Positions 1 through 8,750 of a stretch of DNA of 64,000 nucleotides are shown here, in pieces (the stretch's first letter is position 1; every line of letters starts with the position of its first letter). The stretch is from Paenibacillus sp. FSL R5-0517 (GTDB lineage: Bacteria > Bacillota > Bacilli > Paenibacillales > Paenibacillaceae), in NCBI RefSeq assembly GCF_037974355.1, contig NZ_CP150235.1:868001-932000 (forward strand). Direction: 5' to 3'. The position numbers were made by a program, and so were the translations under genes. Under the pieces are notes generated by a model. The model had not been told where the DNA came from, did no database searches, and saw nothing but the letters and a program-made list of their open reading frames with translations.

Positions 1-362
1 AGGTCTGACACTGTCTGATTTTAATTAAAGATTACATGTATCTATAATATATATGATATATTATGATGTCAAACATATATAGCTACTCCTTGATGGGTTA
101 AATAAAGTGAATGCATAGGAATGAACAGATGGAAAAAAGAAGTTAGTATAAATGTGGATAATGAAGTTGTCTTACGCCAAGCAGTGGTTTTATAATGGTA
201 CATTCAAGATATTTAGATATCCATTCCTACGTAGTCGACGTTGTTTATTCAGGCTGGCGGGAGAAGTATGCTTCTCTCGGGGGTGTGATATAATCGGTTA
301 CAGATGGATTTAACATTTTCGGGATAAAGAAGTTCCCTAGTATGCTTAGAGAGGTTTTGGAT
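1..362. other. Non-coding region upstream of the dus gene
   Basis: No convincing gene. It is very AT-rich at the left end, with an inverted repeat at 44-64 (two 9-nt arms, ATAATATAT and ATATATTAT, around ATG). A 24-codon ORF at 121-195 has only a weak ribosome binding site and is not called. A short hairpin (GAGAAG-tatg-CTTCTC, 261-276) lies just before the promoter of the next gene. Confidence 0.5.
286..294 (+). promoter_or_regulatory. Extended -10 promoter for dus
   Basis: TGATATAAT is a perfect -10 hexamer (289-294) with a TG extension, about 69 nt before the chosen dus start. No good -35 hexamer is present at the right spacing, as is usual for extended -10 promoters. The hairpin GAGAAG-tatg-CTTCTC covers the place of the -35 region. 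Confidence 0.45.
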
Positions 363-1355
363 ATGACGAAAGACAATTTTTGGCGTGAATTGCCACGACC
401 ATTTTTTATATTGGCACCGATGGAGGATGTGACGGATGTTGTGTTTCGTCATGTGGTGAGTGAAGCAGGGCGACCAGATGTATTTTTTACGGAATTTGCG
501 AACACGGAGAGTTATTGTCACCCGGAGGGGCACAAGAGTGTGCGTGGGCGTTTGACATTTACAGCAGATGAACAGCCGATTGTGGCTCATATCTGGGGAG
601 ATAAACCGGAATTCTTTCGTGAGATGAGTATCGGTATGGCGAAAGAAGGCTTTAAAGGTATCGATATTAATATGGGCTGTCCTGTAGCGAATGTGGCTGA
701 GAATGGAAAAGGAAGCGGCTTGATCTGCCGCCGGGCTCTTGCGGCGGAGATTATTCAGGCGGCGAAGGCCGGAGGACTGCCAGTCAGTGTAAAAACGCGT
801 CTCGGATTTACTGAAGTCGACGAATGGCGCGACTGGTTAACTCATATTTTGCAGCAAGACATCGTGAATCTGTCGATTCACCTGCGGACAAGAGAAGAAA
901 TGAGCAAAGTAGACGCTCACTGGGAACTGATTCCGGAGATTAAGCAGCTTCGTGATGAGATCGCTCCTAATACACTTCTGACGATTAACGGGGATATTCC
1001 GGACCGTGAGACAGGCCTTAGACTCGCGGAGCAATATGGTGTGGATGGCATTATGATTGGACGCGGTATTTTCCAGAATCCGTTTGCGTTTGAGAAGGAG
1101 CCGAAAGAACACAGCAGTGAGGAATTGCTTGATCTGCTACGGCTGCATCTGGATCTCCATGATCAATATTCAGGACAGGAGCCACGTTCGTTCAGCGCGC
1201 TTGCCCGTTTCTTTAAAGTCTATGTCCGCGGATTTCGAGGAGCAAGTGAACTCAGAAACAGCCTAATGAACGCCAAGTCGACAAGTGAAGTTCGTACGCT
1301 GCTCCATGAATTTGGAAATAAGGATCAAGTTGAGGCGGAGGAACGTGGGATTTAA
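363..1355 (+). CDS. tRNA-dihydrouridine synthase family protein
   Basis: A 330-residue Dus-family FMN enzyme, expected to reduce uridines to dihydrouridine in the D-loop or nearby positions of tRNA in the cytoplasm. The TIM-barrel Dus signature is visible: APMEDVTD near residue 18, [10 protein letters not shown] with the presumed catalytic Cys at residue 106, SVKTRLGF near 155, and INGDI and GIMIGRGIF in the C-terminal half of the barrel. The ATG at 363 is preferred over 342 because AGAGG lies about 8 nt before it. The GSGL motif after the Cys segment differs a little from the usual DusB form, so it may be a divergent paralogue; which tRNA position it modifies cannot be told. It stands alone, with the terminator at 1612-1659 downstream. 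Confidence 0.85.
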   Translation: MTKDNFWRELPRPFFILAPMEDVTDVVFRHVVSEAGRPDVFFTEFANTESYCHPEGHKSVRGRLTFTADEQPIVAHIWGDKPEFFREMSIGMAKEGFKGIDINMGCPVANVAENGKGSGLICRRALAAEIIQAAKAGGLPVSVKTRLGFTEVDEWRDWLTHILQQDIVNLSIHLRTREEMSKVDAHWELIPEIKQLRDEIAPNTLLTINGDIPDRETGLRLAEQYGVDGIMIGRGIFQNPFAFEKEPKEHSSEELLDLLRLHLDLHDQYSGQEPRSFSALARFFKVYVRGFRGASELRNSLMNAKSTSEVRTLLHEFGNKDQVEAEERGI

Positions 1356-1678
1356 GTTTCCGAGTTCGGAGAAAGAACGGACGATAAGTAAGGTTAGTTT
1401 TGGTGTGGGCAAGCGTCATACTCCGGTCAACAAACTAAGAGGGATTGAAGAGTTACGTTATTTAGGAGTACTTCCAAAGTGGGAAATCATGAGGGTATCC
1501 CGATATATTAGCAACTTCATCCACGGTAGGCTCTCAAGCCATGTCGAGTATTACTCGCACTTAGTCAGGAAAGATTAGTAGTTATGATGTATTGACGGTT
1601 ATTAAGAAAATAACAGCTAAAAAAGAAGCGGGAATAACTCCGCTTCTTTTTTAGCTGTTGTCGTCTATCCTTGGAACG
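1356..1678. other. Intergenic stretch with one terminator
   Basis: About 320 nt between dus and the ankyrin gene. Open frames here have no ribosome binding site and no recognisable composition. The only clear element is the hairpin terminator at 1612-1659. Confidence 0.5.
1612..1659. terminator. Bidirectional intrinsic terminator
   Basis: A long stem with arms reading AACAGCTAAAAAAGAAGCGG and its near-complement, around a short AATAAC loop. An A-tract on one arm and a T-tract on the other let it serve dus (+) and the converging ankyrin gene (-). Confidence 0.85.
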
Positions 1679-2735
1679 TTAACGCGTATACTCCGGTTGG
1701 GCCATGGCGATCGGCTGAGGGTTCGTTACTACCCATAATACCGCCAACTCGGATAATCTGGCAGGCGCATCAAAATCATATCCATCATGAAGCCTGCTGA
1801 CCAAGTCTGATGCTTCTTGGAGAAGTGCCGGGGCGAGTGGCTCACCAGTGCCCAGGTGACGAATCAGTGCATCCAGCATCTTGCGATACTCCCTATCCCA
1901 GTTACCTCCGCCATTATCCAATACTTCATGAGACACGCGCCCTGTGATGCGGATCATCTCTCCCTGCACCGTTTGCGCATGTCCCTGGGCCGGGACAAGA
2001 TATTCCCACAGCTCTTGGTGCTGCTTGGGCCAGGTGGTTGCTTTTACCTGAATGGGGGTGGTCCCATCGTGCATGATCCGATTCGCGACCGGCTCGACAT
2101 CAAATAGCTGGTACAGTTTGATCAGCGCGTCTGAAACTCCATCGACCTTGTCCTTATTGAACTTCTCACGGGCGAATTCAAAATCCTTACCGATCCGCTT
2201 CACCGATTCTTTCATATCCGGGGTGAGCGATGCTCCGGCATCCAGCAGAATTGCGGCAATCTCCGCTAGATTGACAATTATCACTATTCCTGCAATTGAC
2301 TAAGCCCTTGGCTAATGGCGTATTTCCCTGTTTATTTTCTACGTTAATCGCAGCGCCATGGTTTACCAACGCTTGAACCACTGTGGTTCTATATCCACTG
2401 ACCGCTGCATGTAAGGGTGTTTCATTTTGGTAGTCCACAGCGTCCAGATCCGCACCTAATTCAAGAAACAGGGCTACATTTCCTGACCAGTGTGAGGCAT
2501 GAGCATGTAGAGGCGTGCGTTGATATTTGTCACGTGCATTAATATCTGCCCCTTGCTCTACCAGCCAGCGAACCAATTCATCCGAAATATGCCGAAAGCT
2601 GAGGGCCGTACCTTTGCTGTAGCCCCCACGGGCATCCCATTCGCATTGCTCGAAAACCTCTTTTACCGCAGCGATATCATTATCTTTAACGAGCTTTTCC
2701 ATATGAGCAGGTAATGTTGTTTTCTTCTTAGCCAT
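1679..2735 (-). pseudogene. Ankyrin-repeat protein gene, frameshifted
   Basis: Two overlapping minus-strand frames make one ankyrin-repeat protein. The N-terminal part (2735 down to 2187, 182 aa) starts MAKKKTTLPAHMEKL and carries repeats with TPLHAHA, TPLHAAVSG and NTPLAKG. It then runs out of frame into a Cys/Ser-rich tail. The remaining part (2284 to 1679, 201 aa, only a GTG start) continues with an ankyrin-like LAEIAAILLDAGASL helix and a C-terminal domain. Around 2278-2300 the ankyrin reading can be followed only by switching frame several times within about 25 nt, so several single-base indels are likely. The gene may be dead, or the indels may be sequence errors. A good ribosome binding site (GGAGAGGG) precedes the 2735 start. 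Ankyrin repeats bind proteins; the partner is unknown. Confidence 0.7.
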
Positions 2736-3034
2736 TTAAAATCCCTCTCCTTGTGAATGACATCGTATTTTCGTAATGATAGGCAATGATAGATGGATAG
2801 AAAGCAGATAATTTCTGCAAGTTTATCACATGAGGAATGTTAAACCAATTACTGGATTTAATCTGCGGATACGACGAACAGAGGAATTGAATCTGTTTTC
2901 AGATTGAATAGGGGACTTTGCTTTGTTTGGCTATGTTATAATTTTAGATGAGTTTCCGTAGGGTTGATGGATTGAAAAGTATATAAAATGATCGCCGCAA
3001 TACGTGCGGTAGGCTTTTGATAATAGGAGGATCT

Positions 3035-3604
3035 ATGTCCTGGAGTAAACTGAAGCAACAATTAGAGAGTTTTCTTAGTCCCGCGTTAATTGGAAAAGTG
3101 GAGTACCGTGCTACCAGCTATCGCTATTCACCTGATAAATCAGGAAATTGTTACATTACCGTAGATCAAAAGAACATACTGAATATGAGTGATACGACCA
3201 CTCCTGTCCGGTGGTATCAGACGGAGCAGGAGATTAAGAACGATCCTAACCTTGTCATTCCTGTGAGCGAGGAAGAGATTGAAGTTATCCGGCAAGAGTC
3301 CAAAGGCAATATCCCCGAGGATCGATTGCAAATCATGGCAAGGAGCAGAAAAATCTCCGTACATGCCAAAGCGCTTTTGGCGGCACAGGCTGCACTCAGT
3401 AAATCAAATTTTACCGTTGCAGCTACCACATATTTATCTACTTCTATAGAAGATAATCTGGAGAGCAATGATATTTTGTATAATATTCTGGCTTTAATGG
3501 ACAGACGGGTTGGCAAAAAACGAATTCTGAACATGTCCGAGCAGATCAAATTAAAGCATTCAGCCGTTCAGTATTTCTATGAAATACGGCGTAGTTCGTT
3601 GTGA
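3035..3604 (+). CDS. SF0329-type protein of unknown function
   Basis: A 189-residue soluble protein beginning MSWSKLKQQLESFLSPALIGKV. This opening, followed by VEYRATSYRY and CYITVDQKNILNM, resembles the family that databases name SF0329; no biochemical role is known to me. The ATG at 3035 is chosen over an in-frame start at 3017 because AGGAGG (3025-3030) sits 4 nt upstream of it. The C-terminal half is predicted helical, with Lys/Arg-rich ends. No signal peptide or membrane segment is seen. It stands alone, with a possible TATAAT at 2937-2942 upstream. The identification rests on recall of the N-terminal pattern. Confidence 0.6.
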   Translation: MSWSKLKQQLESFLSPALIGKVEYRATSYRYSPDKSGNCYITVDQKNILNMSDTTTPVRWYQTEQEIKNDPNLVIPVSEEEIEVIRQESKGNIPEDRLQIMARSRKISVHAKALLAAQAALSKSNFTVAATTYLSTSIEDNLESNDILYNILALMDRRVGKKRILNMSEQIKLKHSAVQYFYEIRRSSL

Positions 3605-3722
3605 AATGGAATAACTAACTTTTGATATAGCTTTTAACTATAACCAGTTATGGTTTTTAAGTATCCCTTCTAACTGCTCTCGGCGTGATATGATCATGGT
3701 ATACAACGAGGGGGTAATTTAC

Positions 3723-4889
3723 ATGACTGACAAGTTCCAGATCGTAGGAAGTTTATTGCGGCCGGAAGAGCTGCTGAAATATAAAACGCAAATTGAACAT
3801 AACGATGATATCGAATATCCGTTCTATGAAAACTACGAAGGATATGAGAAGTGCGAGACGGAGGCTATCAAACAAGTTGTAGCCAAGGAGATCGAACATA
3901 ACTTGTCCGTTGTTACCGATGGCGAATTCTCCAAATCGATGTGGCATCTGGACTTTGTATGGGGATTTGGCGGTGTGAAGCGTTACATCGCGGATCACGG
4001 CTATTTCTTCAGAGATGTGGACGGAACTTCGAAGTATGAAACACGCAAAGATATCGGACTGCGCATCACGGACAAATTGAGCGGAAAGAATCATCATTTT
4101 ATTCAGTTATTCCAACAACTGCAAGACACCGCTGGCGAGCAACAAACGAAACTTTGTGTACCATCGCCATCCCATATTTTCGGTGAACTCTCCTGGTCAG
4201 ATAACATTGGGGGTACAGATTCCGTTTATCAGAACAAACAGGAGCTCAAAGAGGGCCTTGTAATCGCGTATAAGGAATTCGTCGAAGAATTCGCTGCAGT
4301 GGGCGGTAAAATTCTGCAATTTGATGATTGCTTGTGGGAACTGTTTGCAGACGACAATCCGAACTCTCCATTTACAGGGGAGCATATTAATCAAGATGAA
4401 GTACAAGGTCTCGCTTCTGAATTCATTGATATTAACAATACCGTGATTGACTTCGGACATAGCCTGGGCTTGAAAATGTGGACACATAACTGCCGCGGTA
4501 ATTATGATTCCCGTAACATGGGCGGTGGATCGTATGTGAAAATCGCCAATCTGTTCCTGAAGCAATTGAAGTATGACCGTTTCTTCCTGGAGTGGGATGA
4601 TGATCGTGCGGGTTCCATCGAAGCTCTGGAAGTGTTCAAGGACAGACCGGAAACGGAAATTGTATTGGGTTTGCTTTCCTCCAAAACGAGTACCCTTGAT
4701 GATGAAACACGTGTTGTCCGTTTGCTGGACGAAGCATCCAAAATCATCGATAAGGATCGACTGCTGCTGTCTCATCAATGCGGCTTTGCATCCTGTGATG
4801 GCGGTAACGAATTAAGTGAAGCTCAGCAATGGGCGAAGATTGATCAAGGGCAGAAGATTGCAAAGCAATATTGGGGCGGCACCGTCTAG
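3723..4889 (+). CDS. MetE C-terminal-domain-like protein (cobalamin-independent methionine synthase family)
   Basis: A 389-residue protein resembling the stand-alone C-terminal half of MetE (YxjG/YxjH type). The zinc-site residues can be followed: His255 and Cys257 in WTHNCRGN, Glu290 in FFLEWDDDRAG, and Cys353 in LSHQCGFAS. VVTDGEFSKSMW near residue 63 fits the substrate-binding barrel. Such short forms lack the N-terminal MetE half, and some act in methyl transfer between thiols with unusual donors; the true donor is not shown here. The start at 3723 is preceded by GAGGGGG; the longer frame from 3690 has no such site. The hairpin terminator at 4962-5002 follows. No S-box or T-box was recognised upstream. 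Confidence 0.8.
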   Translation: MTDKFQIVGSLLRPEELLKYKTQIEHNDDIEYPFYENYEGYEKCETEAIKQVVAKEIEHNLSVVTDGEFSKSMWHLDFVWGFGGVKRYIADHGYFFRDVDGTSKYETRKDIGLRITDKLSGKNHHFIQLFQQLQDTAGEQQTKLCVPSPSHIFGELSWSDNIGGTDSVYQNKQELKEGLVIAYKEFVEEFAAVGGKILQFDDCLWELFADDNPNSPFTGEHINQDEVQGLASEFIDINNTVIDFGHSLGLKMWTHNCRGNYDSRNMGGGSYVKIANLFLKQLKYDRFFLEWDDDRAGSIEALEVFKDRPETEIVLGLLSSKTSTLDDETRVVRLLDEASKIIDKDRLLLSHQCGFASCDGGNELSEAQQWAKIDQGQKIAKQYWGGTV

Positions 4890-4961
4890 GATTCAAGTTG
4901 AATGTATTGTGACCTTATAAACACATTGCTCGATCAATAGTGTTCTGCGCGATAATAAAAC

Positions 4962-5002
4962 GGCGACTTTTCCTCTGGAATCTCATCCAGGGAGAAGTCG
5001 CC
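4962..5002. terminator. Hairpin terminator
   Basis: GGCGACTT and AAGTCGCC form the stem around an imperfect inner part, followed by CCTTATTT. It lies between the converging MetE-like and GNAT genes and could serve both. Confidence 0.6.
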
Positions 5003-5088
5003 TTATTTGTAGTGGTACGTGCCGTATGGGTACATTCTCATTTCAATAACTTTTTTAAACTAATGATGACGCATAGGCATGTCTTTCT

Positions 5089-5667
5089 TTATTTCTCCGA
5101 TTCACGCTGTGCCAGCCATTCCTTTTTCAACAAAGCATATTGATACGTATTCTCGTATTTCGGTGTGCCGTCCTCATTATTGACAAATGAAATGAACTCC
5201 AAAAAAAGACCTTCCCGGCGCATGCCCAGCTTCTCACACAGTTTCTGGGAACGAAAGTTATCATCCTCGACATAGGCGTACACTCTTCTTATTCCCTGTT
5301 CCATAAAGAGGTGCTCGATGAAAGCATTAGCGCTTTCACTTGCGTACCCCTTCCCTTCGAATCTTCCATTAAAATTCCAACCAATACTATACGTATCTGA
5401 ATTCGAATCCTTATCTGTATCAGGATCCTGATCTTCCCTCATGCCAAACAGCTCACCGATCAGCTCGTTACTGTCTTTCAGGCAGACTGCGATTTGGGAA
5501 TCGTCATTGCTTCTTTTTGCGACCTCCGCCGCCGCGTCTTCCAGTGTTGAAATTCGGTGATCCATAAAGCAATTCACTCTGGGATTTGCTGTGTATTCCA
5601 ACAGTCCGGCTGCGTCTGTTGCGGTGAAATTTCGTAGGATTAATCGATTGGTTTCAAGGTTTTGCAT
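5089..5667 (-). CDS. GNAT family N-acetyltransferase (RimJ/RimL-like)
   Basis: A 192-residue single-domain GNAT enzyme, expected to move an acetyl group from acetyl-CoA to an amine; the substrate is unknown. LETNRLILRNFTATDAAGL at the N-terminus is the typical opening of the RimJ-like branch. GKGYASES near residue 109 is the acetyl-CoA pyrophosphate loop, and RSQKLCEKLGMRREG near 138 is the conserved C-terminal motif. A good AGGTAT-type ribosome binding site precedes the ATG. An Asp/Ser-rich insertion (DQDPDTDKDSNSDTYS) sits before the CoA loop. It stands 75 nt downstream of the TVP38-like gene on the same strand, without a clear terminator between them. Confidence 0.85.
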   Translation of the reverse strand: MQNLETNRLILRNFTATDAAGLLEYTANPRVNCFMDHRISTLEDAAAEVAKRSNDDSQIAVCLKDSNELIGELFGMREDQDPDTDKDSNSDTYSIGWNFNGRFEGKGYASESANAFIEHLFMEQGIRRVYAYVEDDNFRSQKLCEKLGMRREGLFLEFISFVNNEDGTPKYENTYQYALLKKEWLAQRESEK

Positions 5668-5742
5668 GAGATATACCTCCAGTGTTCATATCAATAGATT
5701 GGCTTTGTTCGTATTGTATTTCTTTTCATTCTACCAAACACA

Positions 5743-6477
5743 CTATTCTTTACTATAGCTGGGTGTAGCTTTGGGTTTGGCTTTGGTTCTGGTTCTGTCA
5801 GACCGGGAGAACAACCCCACCAATTTGTCCCTGTAGATATAACCGAGCACGAACCCGATCACAGCGATAACAGAAATACTAATGGCGATCGTATATTGTT
5901 GCATATGAATGGTGGACCCCACAGCGGCAGATGCAATGATCCACGGCAGACGACCAATTATAAGAATCATGAAGAACTTAAACGAACGAATCGATGTAAG
6001 AGCGGCAACAAATACAAGCATGTCTTTGGGCAAGCCGGGTATCACGAAAAAGATAAATAAAAAAGCGGAGAATTTCTTCTCATCATGAATAAACGACATC
6101 CACTTATAATTTTTCTTTTGCAGCAGCCGTGAAATGTAAGCCCGACCGATAAAACGAGTGAAATAAAAGGCGATCGCTGAGCCGAGTATCAAACCTATCG
6201 TTGTATACAATGAACCAATGGCTGTACCGTAAATATATCCTCCTGCGACTTGTACCACTTCTCCTGGAATAGGTGCAACCACGATCTGAAGAATCTGGAA
6301 TAGGATGAACATGATTGGACCCCAATGTCCGGTTGAATGAATATATTCTCTGAAGTTGTCCATGGAAGACATGATTTTAATAATGGCAGGAGAATAATAG
6401 ACCAGCAGACCAATGGACAACATGAGGAACAGACCCAACAATAGGTTAATCATTACTTTTTTCGAGGGTTGTGGCAT
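5743..6477 (-). CDS. TVP38/TMEM64 (DedA-like) family membrane protein
   Basis: A 244-residue integral membrane protein of the VTT-domain (SNARE-associated) superfamily. The conserved core is visible: VAPIPGEVVQVAGGYIYG near residue 67, a second re-entrant segment FFVIPGLPKDMLVFVAALT near 143, and GRLPWI near 176. About six hydrophobic segments and a basic C-terminal tail rich in Lys/Arg are predicted. Relatives act in lipid scrambling or membrane homeostasis; the transported lipid here is not known. It is divergent from the response regulator at 6637, sharing a 159-bp intergenic region, so the two could be co-regulated. Confidence 0.8.
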   Translation of the reverse strand: MPQPSKKVMINLLLGLFLMLSIGLLVYYSPAIIKIMSSMDNFREYIHSTGHWGPIMFILFQILQIVVAPIPGEVVQVAGGYIYGTAIGSLYTTIGLILGSAIAFYFTRFIGRAYISRLLQKKNYKWMSFIHDEKKFSAFLFIFFVIPGLPKDMLVFVAALTSIRSFKFFMILIIGRLPWIIASAAVGSTIHMQQYTIAISISVIAVIGFVLGYIYRDKLVGLFSRSDRTRTKAKPKATPSYSKE

Positions 6478-6582
6478 AGCTGACGACTCCTTTGTGTAAT
6501 AACCTCTACATATTTACAGTATAAGGCGAAGTTATTAAGAGATACCTACATAACTTCTGAAGAATTCTTAAGTCGATTGTAT

Positions 6583-6612
6583 TTGCTGGTAGTCGCCAAT
6601 AGCGCATATTAT
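6583..6612 (+). promoter_or_regulatory. Candidate promoter of the two-component operon
   Basis: TTGCTG (6583-6588), an 18-nt spacer and TATTAT (6607-6612). It ends 24 nt before the response-regulator start, which leaves a short leader with GGAGGG as ribosome binding site. Confidence 0.45.
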
Positions 6613-6636
6613 ACTGAAATTAGACGGAGGGATCAG

Positions 6637-7329
6637 ATGAGCAAGAAAATTCTAATTGCTGATGATAACAGCGAAATTCGTGAAATTGTAAGGATTTTGT
6701 TAGAGAGTGAGAATTATGAAGTGATTGAAGCGATAGATGGTCAAGATGCGATTGATAAAGTAAACGAAGAGACGGATCTCATTATCTTGGATATGATGAT
6801 GCCCAATAAATCGGGCCTGAAGGCATGTCTGGAGATTCGTGAACAAACAAGCGCACCGATCCTGTTTCTCACGGCGAAAACGCAGGATTCTGACAAACAA
6901 TTGGCCTTTTCTTCCGGCAGTGATGACTTCTTGTCCAAACCCTTCTCTTATACAGAACTCGTTTCAAGGGTGAAGGCCTTACTACGGAGGTATTATGTTT
7001 ATCGGGGCAAAGAGAAGACTGAAGAAACAGACCAAATTATCGTTAAAGATCTTACCGTCCATCAGGATTCAAAAGCCGTGTTTGTTGGGAAGAAGGAAAT
7101 TGCTCTAACTGAAATTGAATACCAGATTTTGCTGCTGCTGGCTAAGAAGCGACGAAAGGTGTTCTCTGCAGAAAACATATATGAGAGTGTTTGGGGGCAA
7201 CCCTACTTTTATACGTGTAATAACACGGTGATGGTTCATATTCGTAATTTGAGAGGCAAACTGGAGGATGACCCGCAGAACCCTAAATATGTGAAGACCG
7301 TTTGGGGGAAGGGGTATAAAATTGAATAG
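6637..7329 (+). CDS. OmpR/PhoB-type response regulator
   Basis: A 230-residue DNA-binding regulator. The receiver domain has the acidic pair D9/D10, the phospho-acceptor Asp52 in ILDMMMP, Thr79 in LFLTAK and Lys101 in LSKPFS. The winged-helix output domain occupies about residues 130-228, ending VKTVWGKGYKIE. The ATG at 6637 is chosen over the upstream in-frame start at 6577 because GGAGGG lies just before it and the receiver fold starts there (MSKKILIADD). Its end overlaps the kinase gene start. It resembles VanR-like regulators in sequence style, but no target is visible; the divergent TVP38-type gene is a candidate. Confidence 0.9.
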   Translation: MSKKILIADDNSEIREIVRILLESENYEVIEAIDGQDAIDKVNEETDLIILDMMMPNKSGLKACLEIREQTSAPILFLTAKTQDSDKQLAFSSGSDDFLSKPFSYTELVSRVKALLRRYYVYRGKEKTEETDQIIVKDLTVHQDSKAVFVGKKEIALTEIEYQILLLLAKKRRKVFSAENIYESVWGQPYFYTCNNTVMVHIRNLRGKLEDDPQNPKYVKTVWGKGYKIE

Positions 7330-8665
7330 ATTACTAATGGGAAAGAAACTGAAGATTAAACTGGTTCTGGCGGTTGTCATTTCTTTGGTCATAGCCGTAA
7401 GTACTTTCGTTATTTTACAAGTTGTTGGCGAGACTGTATTGGATAGTTACTTAAGCAAATCCACTTTTGTAGAGAACAGGCAGCAAGATGCGCTTGAACG
7501 ATTCGAAGCGTTCGTGAACAATCAGAACGTGTCAACACAAAATCACGAGCAATTGTCTGATTGGATCAGTCATGAACGCTACTTGAATCTGTATATTTTT
7601 GCAAAAGATAAATTGATATTCTCTTCCAACACGGAGATTGATCCTGCCATGAATGAAGAGCTGTTAACTCAATTTGTACCCTCCAAAATACCCATCACCA
7701 CCATCCATTTTGCGGATCAGGATGCCCAAATATATTTGGTTGGCTTCTATGAGTATCAATATTACAATCTCATTCTCATTATTGGTGTTTTCATAGCAGC
7801 TGTCGTGTTCATCGTTTCCTTTCTACTGATGATTAATAAGAAAACGTCGTATATTGGCCTGCTTGAACAAGAGATCAAAATACTCGAAGGTGGAAATCTG
7901 GATTATTCAATTACGGTATTGGGAAAGGATGAACTGTCATCTTTGGCCCAGAGTATTGATGAGATGAGGAAATCATTTGTGGAGCGGCTGGGCAGCGAGG
8001 AGAGGGTCAGGATGGCCAACCGCGAATTGATTACGGCGATTTCCCATGATTTGCGAACGCCGCTCACGATTCTATTAGGATATATGGATATCATAGAGCT
8101 CAATAAGTATAAGACACATGAGGATCTGTTGCAGTATATTCATAATAGCCGGGAGAAGGCCTATCAGATCAAAGTCCTGTCGGACAAATTATTCGAATAT
8201 TTTACGGTATCTTCTGCCGCGGAAGAAGAGGAAATTGAATTTGAAAGGTATGAGGGCAGAGCGCTGATTGATCAACTCATCGATGAACAATTAGTGATTT
8301 TGGACGATATCGATGTGCAGGTTCAGACAGATGCATATGATGAGGCGTTTTTACTGGAAATCAATCTGGTCGCCATGCGTCGCGTAATGGATAACCTATT
8401 TTCAAATATTCGAAAATATGCCGATCCAGTGTTTCCCGTTCATATCCAGATCTCTTTGAAGCAACAATATGTCATTCTTGAGGTGAAGAATAAGATTAAA
8501 CGTGTCAGTAAAAAGAAAGATAGCAACGAAATAGGGCTCGTTAGTTGTCAGAAAATGATTGAACAGCACAACGGTACGTTGAAGGTGTCGCAGGAAGAAG
8601 ATACGTTTTCACTACAGATTACGCTACCCGTCATCTCCAATAAACCAACACAGACTCATCTATAA
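7322..8665 (+). CDS. Sensor histidine kinase
   Basis: A 447-residue membrane kinase, partner of the preceding regulator; its TTG start overlaps the regulator stop (7322-7329). An ATG at 7337 is the alternative start. Transmembrane segments lie at about residues 13-34 and 149-170, with a ~110-residue extracellular sensor between them. HAMP follows, then HisKA with His242 in AISHDLRTPLT, then an ATPase domain with the N-box around DNLFSNIRKYADP. The G1 box (DxGxG) is absent: after LEVKNKI the chain goes straight to VSKKKDSNEIGLVSCQKMIE. This may be a property of this VanS-like branch. The signal is unknown. The hairpin at 8695-8720 terminates the operon. Confidence 0.88.
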   Translation: MNRLLMGKKLKIKLVLAVVISLVIAVSTFVILQVVGETVLDSYLSKSTFVENRQQDALERFEAFVNNQNVSTQNHEQLSDWISHERYLNLYIFAKDKLIFSSNTEIDPAMNEELLTQFVPSKIPITTIHFADQDAQIYLVGFYEYQYYNLILIIGVFIAAVVFIVSFLLMINKKTSYIGLLEQEIKILEGGNLDYSITVLGKDELSSLAQSIDEMRKSFVERLGSEERVRMANRELITAISHDLRTPLTILLGYMDIIELNKYKTHEDLLQYIHNSREKAYQIKVLSDKLFEYFTVSSAAEEEEIEFERYEGRALIDQLIDEQLVILDDIDVQVQTDAYDEAFLLEINLVAMRRVMDNLFSNIRKYADPVFPVHIQISLKQQYVILEVKNKIKRVSKKKDSNEIGLVSCQKMIEQHNGTLKVSQEEDTFSLQITLPVISNKPTQTHL

Positions 8666-8694
8666 TGAAAGGAGAGAGGGGTTATTGTATTAAA

Positions 8695-8720
8695 AAGAGC
8701 CATGCGATCGCATGGCTCTT
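8695..8720. terminator. Bidirectional terminator hairpin
   Basis: A perfect 13-bp palindrome, AAGAGCCATGCGA and its complement, with GCGATCGC at the centre. It lies between the converging kinase and carboxylesterase genes. An A-tract precedes it, but no long T-tract follows on the + side. Confidence 0.7.
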
Positions 8721-8750
8721 ACGATATCGTGAGAGGGCAAGTCTCATGTC

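Noticed and set aside
1285..1578. 97-codon plus-strand frame after dus
   Set aside because: No ribosome binding site, overlaps the dus 3' end and lacks any protein-like pattern.
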